Shown here: positions 36,080-47,567 of the stretch, in pieces
Position numbering within the stretch: the first letter of the stretch is position 1
How the letters are laid out: each line of letters opens with the position of its first letter
Source of the DNA: Campylorhamphus procurvoides
Taxonomy: Eukaryota; Chordata; Aves; Passeriformes; Dendrocolaptidae
Assembly: GCA_013396655.1 (NCBI GenBank)
Contig: WBMV01007388.1
Coordinates: 954,461-1,018,460 of the forward strand
DNA length: 64,000 nucleotides
Direction: 5' to 3'
Notes under the pieces: generated by a model
What the model was told of the DNA's origin: nothing
Databases searched by the model: none
What the model saw: the letters and a program-made list of their open reading frames with translations, nothing else
Translations under genes and position numbers: made by a program

Positions 36080-37522
36080 CCTTGGTGTAGGGCACACTTG
36101 AGAAAATAATGTATTACGGTTTTCAAGGAAACTCTTCATCAGGAATAAACCCATTAGGGGAAAATACTAATGTTATCCACAAAGTCTTGAAGTGATCCAT
36201 GTCTGTTGCATTTTCTATCAAATATTTGTCAGTCTATAAAAATTAACTCAAAGCAAATCATTGTGATAAAATTTACCACATGAAGATTCTTCCACCCCTC
36301 CCTCTGGCCTCCCCCTCTCCCCCGCCTTGCTGTCTCACTTCAGCAGCCTTATGGATTGTTTATTGCATAAGGACCATTGCAAACACACTCCTATTGAGTC
36401 CTTGGTATGAAAGGTATTTATTCTTGAGGTTCCTCTCTGCTTATGGCCAAGGTTGCAATAGTGACTTCAGTGACACTGGACACAGGACTTTGGCTCATCA
36501 TCCAGCCTGAGGTACAGCATTCAAGGCCCAATGGTATTTTAGTGAAACAAGTTTACGAGCCATCCAGCTCCTTCTCTTCACTGGTGAACCAGTAGGAGTG
36601 CTACTTCCTCGGGAAACTCCCAAGGAGCTGAGTTGTGAGCAATGTGCTTCTGCTCCTAAACCTTCAAACTACAAGAATATTGCACCTAAGAAGTATCAGC
36701 AATAACTACTAATAATAACCTGTTCCATGAAGAGCTTTTTGGAGCAGAATTTCATGTACCCACACCGCTGTCAGGTTTTAGTCCTTTTTTTTTTTTCCTC
36801 TTCACAGTGAAAATTAACTCAATTTCTACAGCTAATTAAGTGTAGCGGCCCCTTCAACTTCTAATTTGTCCTACTGAGAGATCAACTGTTCTGTACTTCC
36901 TAAGCATGTACCTCCTTTATGAAAGCATAGGCTTTCACTATGCTAAAATGTTAACACTAAAGTATTAATATGGTGTAGTGCCTAGGTTGTTACAGTGCTT
37001 TTCATGGTAAAAGAAAAAAAATAGGAAAATAATCTACCTCTAGAAAAAGAGATGGTGTAATGACCCACCCCTAAATGTGGAGTAACTGAGGTTTTTGTTA
37101 ATAATAGATCCCTTGGGGCAGATTAGAGTGAAAAGACACTAAATGACTGGTGTTTATAAATATATTATATGACAGGTTTATTTCAGAACAATTTGGTTGC
37201 AATGAAAAGGAAGTCTGTAGCTGTTTTTGGCTATTATCTCTAGAAATACAGCAATATAAAAGCACAAAAATAACACTTAAGAAAATGCATAAGGAAAAGA
37301 AAGAAAGGATAAGAGTAGAAAATTATCATTATGCATGGATCCAACAATAATCCTTGATTGTTGCAATTTCAATGTCCGTTTGTAGAAGTAATGGTCACAG
37401 TCTTGATCTACGAGGGGTGGCGGAAGCCCAGGAAACACAAAGTTTGATGGGTTAATATATGTTTAGGTTCAGGTGGGAATGCCCATGTACCTTGCACTGG
37501 GCAAGCATAGTTTTACATGGAC

Positions 37523-37560
37523 TGTTGTAACACTGTGGGTCTGTCACAACACTGTGGATC
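37523..37560. repeat. 19-bp tandem duplication
   Basis: Two adjacent 19-mers, 37523-37541 and 37542-37560, share 15 of 19 bases (common core ACACTGTGG). All four differences are transitions. Confidence 0.75.
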
Positions 37561-39816
37561 GTGAGCAGTTCTCTGGTGGAAGGCCCCAGAAATGAGTCTC
37601 AGGGCACTTCATGGATCTTTGATCATTTATGACACCTTCTAAGACAAGACAGGTACCTCTTGAATCAGTGTAGTTGAGCCAATTATGGGACATCAGATGG
37701 GTTGAATAACTTCAGGTGTATGTGTGAATGTCCCAGTATTTCCCTAAGTGTGGGGGGTGTTTTACACCTGAGCCAGTTGTGAAAGGGAGGATATTGGCAC
37801 AACCCTTATCCCACACAACCGGATCTACTTCTTATTGGCTTCTTCTCTTTCTGGCTCAAAACACAGCTTGTAGTTTCTGGTGTTAGGTGCAAACCCACTC
37901 TGCCCCTGGGTTGTTGCCTTACCCATCACCAGCAAAGCACCAGTTGCTTTTGCAAATGGCCAGTTGTTCCAGTCACTAACCCTTAACATTACAGTCTCTC
38001 ACAGATGGGAAAAATTATTTTTAAGACATGCAATTCAAACCATTTGAAATTCTCAAGTTTTCTCAATACTTTTTTCTTTCATATTAAATGGAAATTAAAA
38101 ATAAGACAGGCCTAACTGAAAGAAGTGCACTTCTCTGGAGAAGTCTTCAAGTGTTCACTTTCCAACCCCTTTCCCATGACTTTAAAAGATATGACCTCAT
38201 GAATAAAACATGCCTGGCCAGGCTGTGGAGGGTCAGTGTCAGCTTAGACTTATAAGGGCTCATGGATGGCTTGTCACTTTTCTCTTCACCCAGCAAATGC
38301 AAGGAACACAGGTTTCAAATGCTGTTGAGGAACACAGCCTCTGTCTCTTGACTCCCACTGACAAAACATCATATGCTATTTCATGAAAGCAGCAATTGGT
38401 TTAAAACACAATGTTGGCATCCTTTTAGAACCTGGAAGACATCCATATGTTCTTTTATCGTGCAAACTAGCACAGCACTTTTGTCAAATTCAGATTTATG
38501 TTTTAATCCCACTCTTTCAAATCTTTGCTGAAAGTCTTGATTTATTAGTTCAACCTTTCTTCTGCAAGTACAATTCTCCTTGCAGCATCAGCCTATGAAA
38601 ACTATTCTAACCCTATATAAAGAACCCAACAAAACCCACAGGAGAAGTAATCCCAGACTCTTTTATAGTACATACATGCTAAATATTTTCTGAAAATTTC
38701 AAAATGAAAACCAATTACTTTATGCCAACAAAGCAATTATGAGAAACCAAGATGAATGCTTTGCAACACTATGTCCTGTACCATCAGTAAAGCATTTTGT
38801 TCTCCATTTGAATGCAAAAGTCGACTATCCCCACATAAAATGCATAATTTCATCCCAGACTGACCCATGCAGTTTCCATGACTGCACATCTCCTGTGCAC
38901 ATTTTTATTGTGCATAAATTCAGAGTTCCCAAGTGAGGTAACATACTGCTTGCATTCTTCATGCAGAGCATTCAACACTCCTGTTTTGAAAAATAAGTCT
39001 TTCCTCATGAATAAACTTTCTTGCTCATAAACATCATGAAAAGGAACTCTGAAATACTGCCTTTGGATGCTTTGGCTTAATGAGCAAACTAAAATACCGT
39101 GATACTTGAACTCTTTTTCTGTCTTTGCTGCTGAGAGTAAAATACAGCTCTGTTTTATTGACCTTTGTTTCCCTATCCCCACCTAAGGGAGTTCATTTTT
39201 TATGCTAGTCTGAAAAAGTGAAAACAAGTAGCCACCAAGGACACACAAACTTCAACTAAACAAAATTCCTGTTTTTTCTCCCCAAACTCACAAACCATAA
39301 AATAAAAAAAGCCACTTTTTAGCATTGTAAGGCTATTCAGTATTCTGACCATTGCTCTTTTCTATCTTACTGTTTATCATAAACTTCTATTATTTTTACC
39401 TATGCAGCAGGAGGTGAGATATGCAAATGTACCAAAAGGTCTTTAAAATGTCACTATGCTGTTTTGTATCTGGGCACTCAAGTATTCATTAAAAAAATAT
39501 TGACTCTAAAGTAGCAAAGCACATGCTGCAAATTTCTTTTGCAATAATATAAAATAATATATCTCCAAATATTGTCTGAAGTGAGAATTAAGACTTTTTG
39601 ACCAAAATTATTTTGAGGTTCAAAGTCTAAGAATTTTCAGTGTACTTTCATTCCACACTTTAGACAGAACATGAAATGATCTTTTGGAAAAACTTCCCCC
39701 TCCAGGGACCTTGTAATCATACACTGGAGTCTGATATTCCTTGGCTAAACCAAAAAGACAACTGATTGCTGGAAACAAATATGGCATCACTATATAGGGA
39801 GTAGCAACTGTTTTGG

Positions 39817-39866
39817 CTTTTTTCTTTTGTTTGTTTGGTTTTGGTTTTGTTTGTTTGTTTTGCTTT
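39817..39866. repeat. TTTG/TTGG simple repeat
   Basis: GTTTGTTTGG, TTTTGGTTTTG and GTTTGTTTGTTT units over about 50 bases. Confidence 0.8.
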
Positions 39867-42029
39867 GTAGGTATTTTTTGACTGGAAAGAAATTATTGTC
39901 TACTATAATCTCATGGTATTTCTAACTCCTTTCTCTCTCTGTATTCTATTAAGCTTCTGGCCAGAATACCTGAGTATTTCCAGCATACGTTTACACACCA
40001 CCTGTAATTTATGCCGGTGACTTCTTAAGTCTATTTTTCTGTAAATTCACTGTTGTTCTTTTACCCAGGACCCACCAGACTATGAGAATGATGAACTTCT
40101 TCAGGCTTTCAGCTGAGATTCTGTTTAAGCTGTCTGAATACCGAAAGCAATAGGGATTAAAAATTACCAAGAGCTAAACTATATTTATATGTCTCTGCTC
40201 CTTCAGCATCTGTATTACATTCCCAGAAAGAGAAGGCTAAATGGCTTTTTTATCCAAACAGGTCAAGGACACATCCCATAGTTCCTCCATCTACTACAAA
40301 GCAAACCTATAATACACACATCACTGAATTTCTATTCCCAGAAGGAAGGCTGAGACTCACCAGGTAACTCAGCAACACACCTCAGCTAGAGGACCCTCAA
40401 AGCCCTTGCTTCTTTGTGAGTCACTGCACAGTCTGCTCTTTTTCCTGTTGCCAAAATCTTCATGGACAATCTGTTCTTTCTTGCATGAAGACACAACATG
40501 TCTGCTGTGTTGTGAGTGGTTCATTTTAAGTCTTCCGCCTTTTCCCCCAGCTGGTGGGCTGCCTCTGGAAATTCTGCTAGCATGGTGAAAGGAAAGTGCT
40601 TCAGCCCTCGTATTGTAGAAGCAGAAATAAGATCTATTTTGCAACAGAAGCTTTGTATAGAGAACATCATCTGTCCCTATGCACCCAACAGGTTGTCACA
40701 TAATGAACAACTATGCAGCTTATGTTTTCCTAGTTAAGCTGTAAACTTGTATCTTTTTAGTATGCACTGCCTTATTCTAAAAAAGGCCAATCCACTACAT
40801 TGTCACCAAGAGGCAGGTGATGTTATTACACTGTTAGCATCCGTAAACACTTCAGAGAATCTCTTCTGACAGCTTTTAAACTGCATTTGCTTTCTCTTTT
40901 CCTACATAAAGGGCCCTTTCAGAAATTACTGTCCTGTGTCTCCTACAGCCAGCCTTGGAAATTTCAGGGCAACAAGCCCTTTTTTTCTCTGCTAATTCCT
41001 AGCAGACCATTATAATGAGAGCACATAAATTGTGGTGGGTCATCTGAAATCCTATGAATTACCATTCACACAGAACAAGTTTGGAGATAGATAGTTCTGA
41101 TTTGAATCAATAACCATGGAGAAAATGGGAACTGATACTAGAGTCGATGAGACTAAAAATAATTCAGAAACAAAACTAGAAGTTTTAGTTACGTCTGACA
41201 TGTGTACATGAGGATCAAGTCTCTTTACATGCTCCTGGAATAGACCCTTTATAGATGTTTTGTGATCAGTTGTTCTTACATGAGATTTAGTCTTGAATGC
41301 TTTCAAATGTTTATTGCAGTGCTAATAGCCAGTATTGTAAAATTCAGACTCGGTCTTGCAATTTTGCTAGATTACAGCTCACAATGTAATCCCTGTCCAT
41401 AATATAGGAGTAGGTTGAAAGCAAGGAACTGTCTAAATTAAACATAGAACAAAGTATTACTTTTTAACTGAAGATTTTATTGTAGCATAGCAGAAATTAT
41501 TGCATTGACTTCTAAGTATTGTAAGAAGAGTCTCTGAAACATATATGCAAATTCTTGACTGACCTGTAACAAAGCCAATGCTACTGTAAAAACTACAGAC
41601 AGATAAAATTTATGGTCTGTAATTTATATCACTCTGCATTATATTCTCTGCAGATTTAGCTAATCCATCACAATCAGCACGTCTTGAGCTTTGTTTTGGA
41701 AAAACTTCTTAAAAAGTACTACTGTGTTGCATAAAGCATAATTTATATCACAGAAACTCTTTGTTGAATCAACTTGGTCTCAGCTAGTACAAACCAGAAA
41801 GAAAGCTTGGAACTAGAAATAGCTCATAGAAATAGTTCAGGATTTACCCGAGAAAGAAAAAAATCCTTTTCTGTCATAAACTAATGCAACAAGCAATATT
41901 TCTATCATATTCATAGACAGAAAATTCTTCAGACTTCATAATCCATATGCCTGTTACATCATATAGTAGAAGCCCAGACCTATAAAATACTCAAAATACT
42001 TGAAACCCCCACAATCATCCCAAGAAATT

Positions 42030-42520
42030 GCCACTAAAAAAACCTGTCTCTTTAAAAGACTTTCCCCAAACCTTTACATTTAAGATGGTACAGGTCACCA
42101 TAGCAAGAAAAAAACATGTATCTGTAGCAAAACTGGCCTTAAACAGACCTTGTTAACTGGCTGAAGGACCAATCAAACTTTAGGATGTCAACAAAGACAG
42201 CCAAACAGCTCAGATATTTATGTTAAGCTAGTCCAGCTACCCTTAGAAGTATAACAAGAGCAACATGTCTGAGTATAAATGAAATAACTTTCCAGCCTTA
42301 ATCTTCTTGTGGTACTCAGATTAGCAGTTAATCAGTAGCAATATCATACCAGTCAAGTAAAGAAAAGCCCCCAGATCAACTCAGCTAAGTGATATAATTT
42401 CTGAGAATCCAGCTGGCTACATCTGCTAAGGGATTTATTGCCTACAGCTCTGTATGTGGTTCAGTGGGATTTGTTAGGAGCAGAAGCCTTTGGATCACAC
42501 TGCTGTTCATGTTTTTCCAC
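42030..42520 (+). mobile_element. LTR-like sequence (tentative)
   Basis: Shows a retroviral-LTR-like order of CCAAT (42169-42173, in GGACCAATCAAAC) and TATAAAT (42274-42280, in GAGTATAAATGAA) about 100 bases apart. Songbird ERV LTRs often have this layout. No TG/CA edges with a target duplication were found, so the limits are approximate and the call could be wrong. Confidence 0.3.
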
Positions 42521-43098
42521 CTGGATTACTGGTAAAACTTGGCCACATGGGAACACTTCATCATAAAGGAAAAAGTTGTAATGACCTTAATAATTTGAAA
42601 TAGTAAGATGTCATTACTATTACGTCTTGACTTTTGGTTGAACCTTTGGTTTCCAAATATGAAAGAAATTTAAAAAACTGTGCTTGTGTGTTCAGAAACT
42701 CCTTAAGATATTGACATTCTGATGATTCACTTGCCTCCTTTAGTTGGTGAAATATATTTTTAACCAGGAAGCCTAGGAAATGCTTACGCTTCTTTTGGTA
42801 GTGTAAAATACCCCTCCCTGAATAACACAAAAATGAAAATAAACTTTTTCACTGAAATCTGGTGTAGTTATTAAAGTATTAGTGTAATTTCTCTTCATAT
42901 TGGCAGGCATGAGACAACCTTTCTTTCTTTACTGGGAGAATCCTTAAGCAGAAACCAAATTTGTCAACCAAATTTTGGTAAGGCTTGTGGAAAAATCCAT
43001 AAAAAACCAGCACAGACAAGCCCAGTCCTGAACCCCCCATCTGTTCCTATATAAATGATAATTTTATGATAATAAAATTAAAATATATACATACAAAC
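42521..43098. other. Non-coding spacer
   Basis: AT-rich; an 89-codon minus frame at 42561-42830 has no recognisable domain. Confidence 0.55.
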
Positions 43099-43841
43099 TG
43101 TCATAGTTACAGAAGGTTTTTATATTTTATTCCCTTTTACAACACTGTTTTGGAGGGACTGCCTCTTCCCTGGATGGAGCCACTGCCAGTGCCGGGAATT
43201 CCCGCCTTTGCCCAGACTGTCACCAAAGTGACCTAGCTCACGCCGTGAGGACTGTGTCCTCTGTCACTGCCCGTGCCAGGAGAGCTTGCTCAGGTGTAAC
43301 TCTCCCCCTGCCACTCCTCTGTGCCAGGATGGCCACAGCTGCTTGCCTGCTGCCCAGCCAAGCCAAGAGGGGCAGTACCAGTGTCAGAGGCAACACGTGA
43401 CAGAGAACAAAGAGGTTCTGAACTAACACCACTGATACAGTGAAGACCTGACTTGACCAGGTGATGGAGAGTGGGCAGTTTAATAGTATAGCTCCTTGTG
43501 AACGCATAACTTGCCTAGGTTTTGGCTTTTGCCCGTTTCCCATGGTTTCTTTTGTTTATCTGCGCAGAGGGGAGTGGTTGGTGGGGAGGGCACTCCACTG
43601 TTTTTCTCTTTTTACCCCATTGTTCCTGAGGGGGAGCCAGCAAGGGGTGGTGAGTTCCCCTCTTTGTGAGTAAGCAGTTTTCCTTTCTGTCTTTGTGGTT
43701 GCTGCTATTTCCTGTCAGTAAATTGTCGTCTTTCATTTATAGCTCCTCACATTTTATCTCTCTGTTTTGGTTGGAGTTAAAATGGAAGGGAGTTCATGTT
43801 ATTGGAGTTCCTGCCCAAATGTTTTTTTTTAAACCAGGACA
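43099..43841 (+). mobile_element. Solo LTR, ERVL-like, about 743 bp
   Basis: Starts TGTCATAGTTAC and ends AAACCAGGACA; the outermost 10 bases form an inverted repeat with two mismatches (TGTCATAGTT against TGTCCTGGTT). The AAACCAGGACA end is familiar from songbird ERVL LTRs. Flanks are CAAAC (43094-43098) and CACAC (43842-43846), a 5-bp duplication with one change, although the right copy lies in a CA repeat. Inside it is GC-richer than its surroundings, with several CpG and a perfect kappa-B-like palindrome. AGTAAA at about 43718 may serve as polyadenylation signal. No internal retroviral genes are attached. Confidence 0.68.
43194..43203. promoter_or_regulatory. NF-kappa-B-type palindromic site in LTR
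   Basis: GGGAATTCCC fits the kappa-B consensus GGGRNWYYCC perfectly and is extended to a 12-bp palindrome (43193-43204). It lies about 95 bases into the LTR, where U3 enhancers sit. Function is inferred from the motif alone. Confidence 0.45.
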
Positions 43842-43856
43842 CACACATATATATCT
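43838..43856. repeat. CA/TA dinucleotide run at LTR edge
   Basis: ACACACACATATATAT directly at and beyond the LTR 3' end, which blurs the right target duplication. Confidence 0.75.
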
Positions 43857-46800
43857 GTCCTTCACACACACAAATCCCCAAACTCTTCCCTGATGTTATT
43901 TTGCTGTATTTTAATTATTTGGTTTACCTATATTGCTAATAGAGTTTTTCTGAAGTAAAATGTTGACACTTCTCCTGGCTCCATGCATTTGCAAACAAAT
44001 TGCATGTTTCAATTTTTCATGTCTTGTCACTTTTAAAGTGGAAATAGCTTAACTATGGAGAAGCAGAAAAGCCTCTCTTGGGTTTTTAACACCACCTGGG
44101 AGTGCTCTCATCTGAAGCATAGAGTTCCACTACAATTTCTGTGTGAGCTCTGTTCCCGTAATGGTCACAAATACTCAGTTATTGATTCAGAGGTTTCTGG
44201 GACACTCAAAGCATTTTTGCCCCCTTCCATCCTGTGAATACGGATATGACTTCCTTCAACTTCAAAGGGAATTTTTCTGGTAGAAGCAGAAATTTAGCTA
44301 GTTTGCAAAACTACTGTGGCTCCTTGAATGACTATTTCTGCTTTCTATGTTTTATCTTTATCTTACCTCTGTAGTTCCCAAGTGCTGTGACAGGTCTCAT
44401 GTCTTCCTTCTTCTTGAGGTCAATGCCAGCATTATCAACTCTCTTCACAGACTGAAGGCTGCTAAGCAATTGTGTGGACAAGTAAACTAAATCTTTGAAG
44501 TGCAAAGGAGAAAACTTTTCATTCCCCATAAAAGTTATCCTAGGGAGAGGCAGAAATGTTCTTGATTCCAGTAAGACTTGGATTAGAAAACAATGGATAC
44601 ACAGTATGTATTTGTTGCTGATGTGGGGTTTTATTCAAAGCTTATTGGAATCAAAAGAAAGGAAATCTTTCTGTTGAGAATTTTTTTAAGAGAGAAGGGT
44701 GTCCAGAATACTCTATCATCAGTTTTATAAATCTAGATGAATACTCTTTTCCTTTCTCTCCTCCCCTTTCTGATGGATAAATCATCACAAAATACTTGAG
44801 GTCATTGAAGACAATAGTTTCCTGCAATGAAAGACATAGTTGTCTAAGCTGAAACCTGATGAATTAAAACCCCAACCACAACAGTGTTTTAATGGGAGAT
44901 GAAAGGAGAGAGAAAACAGAGAAGATAAAATATTGTGGGGGAGAAATGAGTGGAGCTCCTTTAAAAGTGCTTGCTTTTTACCCTTACTCAGTTCAATAAC
45001 AATATGAAACAGGAATACAAATTTCTGTGATTAGTTACTATATAATAAAATGTTAAGATGGTGATCTGCTGGGTTTCCTTTGAAGAGATGAACCCAAACG
45101 CAAAGCACTGTTATACATTATATTTCCCAAGGGTACTGTATTCTCACTGCTCTAGTAGGAATTAATTCCCCCCAAAATACTTTGCCACTTTTAAAAGACA
45201 TAATTTCCAGGCATTAAAACTCCAAATGGTCTGAGCATATTGTGACAAAAGAAGTCGAGAATGCTGAAGAAAATGAATACATTGAAGTCTTTCCTCCTAC
45301 TACCAGTCCAGCTCAGGAATGGTAGGGAAGAGTGTAGATATATACTATATTTTTTGTTAATGACTGAAGGTTTAAATGTTATATTTGAGACTAGATTAGC
45401 TCAGCATTGTGTTGTTGAAAGTCAGTCTTGTCTCTCTCCATGCTGACTCTAGAGAAACCTTTCATTAGCAGCCTTTGGTTTCCTGTATGAAATAGTCTTC
45501 AGTTTCACTTCTATTCAAGTCATTAGTATGTCATAAAAATTTACATAAACCTCAATTACCTCCAGAGAACATTAAATTTTATAGAGAAATTATGACTATA
45601 CAGTTTCTAATTAAACAAGGAGAAGAAATAAATAGAGGAAGAAATTCTATGAAGTCCCTCAGGTGCAGTCACTAAAAATGTCCCCATGGATCAAGGATGG
45701 AGAAGCCAAACACATTTTTTGTACCCACTCTCAAGTTACTGGCAGCGTCTTGGAGAGGTAATTTCATTCAGGGCCTTAGATTGGTAGGGAAGCAAGGGAC
45801 TTGACACTGAATGAAAATCAAGTGTCTCCTGCTGTGCAAAGGCAAAGTCCTCAATCTCTTGTGCACCAAAAAACATCACAGACACTCTGCTGTGGTCAGA
45901 AAGGATAATGGCCAGATCTTGGAGCCCTCTGGGACGTGTGGTTCAAGTGTGTCAAGCTTTGAGTAACTCTGACAATTTTGAAGAAGTGGTTACTCTGGGC
46001 TGTACAAAATCATTACCAGTACACATGTAACAATTTTTTAACTCTTACAGTTGGAGGTTGTCATGAAGGAGAGTGTGGAAATATTGAAGGTGGCCCCAGG
46101 GCAGAGAAAGGGTCTAATGGTGGAGAAAATTAAGCTTATTTCTCAAACTGCATACAAGTAAGGCCACACTGGTGTGCCTTTCATATATTGTTCTGTAGCA
46201 AATCAGGAGAGATAATAAGAATATGTGAAACAGTATTTACACTATTTCTTCTTCATTCTTAAGGCTTCCAGGTTTTTGCCCTCTTTCTCCTTTCTACTCA
46301 GAATTCATACTTTGACTTTCCTCTGTCTTTCAAGGTTTGTTTCCTATCATCATGTTACAGAGGTGGCCTCTGAAAATCGTATTTAACAGGGTAGTCAAAA
46401 CTATCTGGTGGGAAATCTCAAAAGGAATAAAATTGGTTCTACTTTACATTGATTAGAGTAGTATACCCAGAACACCATAAAATAGGAGAGTATCTAGCTA
46501 TTTCCACACTTAATGCAAATGCAGAGATATTTCTTGCACAAGGGATACTCTAGCTGTCGCAGCATGCAACAACCATGCAAACTCATCTAAGCATTTTTCT
46601 AGGCTTCTCTGTCATCATTTTCCCAGTCTATCATTTACTGATGTTTCCTATTAAAATACACCCTTACAGCATATGCAGCATCCATCCTCCTCTTGCAAAG
46701 CACATTATTTTGGATTTTAAAGATTAGGAATTCAGGCATGAAAGTATGTAATAACTGACTGCATTCACGCACTTCTCAAAACCTTAGGATTTTCTTTACA

Positions 46801-47000
46801 AAATTCACCATGGTATGACAGAGCTAAAATGAAAACCTTCAGCCAAAAAGGAACAGTTTTAAAATTTTGCTTCTCTATTGATGCCTTAGGGTTTTCATGA
46901 ATTTGTAGATTTTTATACTTCTAGGTAGTTTCTCACATATAGCATAGCTTGCAACCTCTAAACCTGTGATAGCTGTCTTAAGGGTCAGATAATAGCTGGA
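43842..47000. other. Non-coding stretch, no gene seen
   Basis: AT-rich, with only short random open frames (up to 75 codons). No repeat family recognised. Confidence 0.55.
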
Positions 47001-47208
47001 ACACTGTGCAAGGAAAACATGTACCAGAGCTAAGGCAACTAGATACCATGTTAGTCAAAACAAGAAAGCAAAGCCCAGCAACGTTGGAGAAGCTCCAATA
47101 AGGCAAAGGGGTCTTAAGACCTCCAACTCAATTCTAGGAGAGGCGTGCCATGAGGCGGAACCAAGGGAAGTTCTGGGCGTGGACAAATCTTAGATTGGAT
47201 AGGACCTT

Positions 47209-47209
47209 N
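47209..47209. other. Single N
   Basis: One undetermined base inside the probable LTR, with no duplicated flanks. Confidence 0.8.
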
Positions 47210-47419
47210 CCTGCTTTGGTAAGGCATAGCAGAGTGGCTCACGGGGTTGGCTGGGTATGTGTACAGCCGGGAATGACATGAAAGGGACACCTTTCAGATT
47301 AATTTACTCTGAATGTTTGAAGCGGCAGTGCTTGGAAAAGAGCTCACATGGTATTCCTGAGGTCTTGAGTTCATCCTAGCACTGGTCTTTTCTATCTGTT
47401 ACTTATCAACACGTGTTGT

Positions 47420-47470
47420 ACTCTTTTATACTTTTTATACTTTATATACTCTTTTATACTCCTTTATATT
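47420..47470. repeat. Short minisatellite, about five units of TTTTATACT type
   Basis: Imperfect 9-10-bp units based on CTTTTATACT, each with a TATA-like core, in the inferred R/U5 part of the probable LTR. Confidence 0.75.
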
Positions 47471-47567
47471 CTGTACCCCAAAACCCAATAAGTAAAAGAA
47501 CTCTTCTCTGCTTTACCCACATAAAATTGTCTTGGAAAGTTTTTTTTCCCCTTCCTTAAGGCAACAC

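Larger units (their letters stand above)
36080..42029. other. Non-coding stretch, no gene seen
   Basis: No coding region supported. A less AT-rich block at 37370-38010 is compositionally distinct and holds a 19-bp tandem duplication (37523-37560); it may be an unrecognised old LTR or repeat. A C/T-rich part lies at about 36287-36340, and a GTTT tract at 39817-39866. Confidence 0.55.
47005..47563 (+). mobile_element. Probable solo LTR, non-ERVL class, about 559 bp
   Basis: TGTGCAAGGAA at the left and TTCCTTAAGGCA at the right give TG/CA ends with a partly inverted terminal repeat, between 4-bp ACAC direct repeats (47001-47004, 47564-47567). The region is GC-richer than its flanks and has CpG, TATA-like words and an AATAAG signal near 47489. 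A 4-bp duplication would suit a gamma-type (ERV1) element. TGTTAG at 47049 is an alternative left end. One N lies at 47209. No internal genes. Confidence 0.5.
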
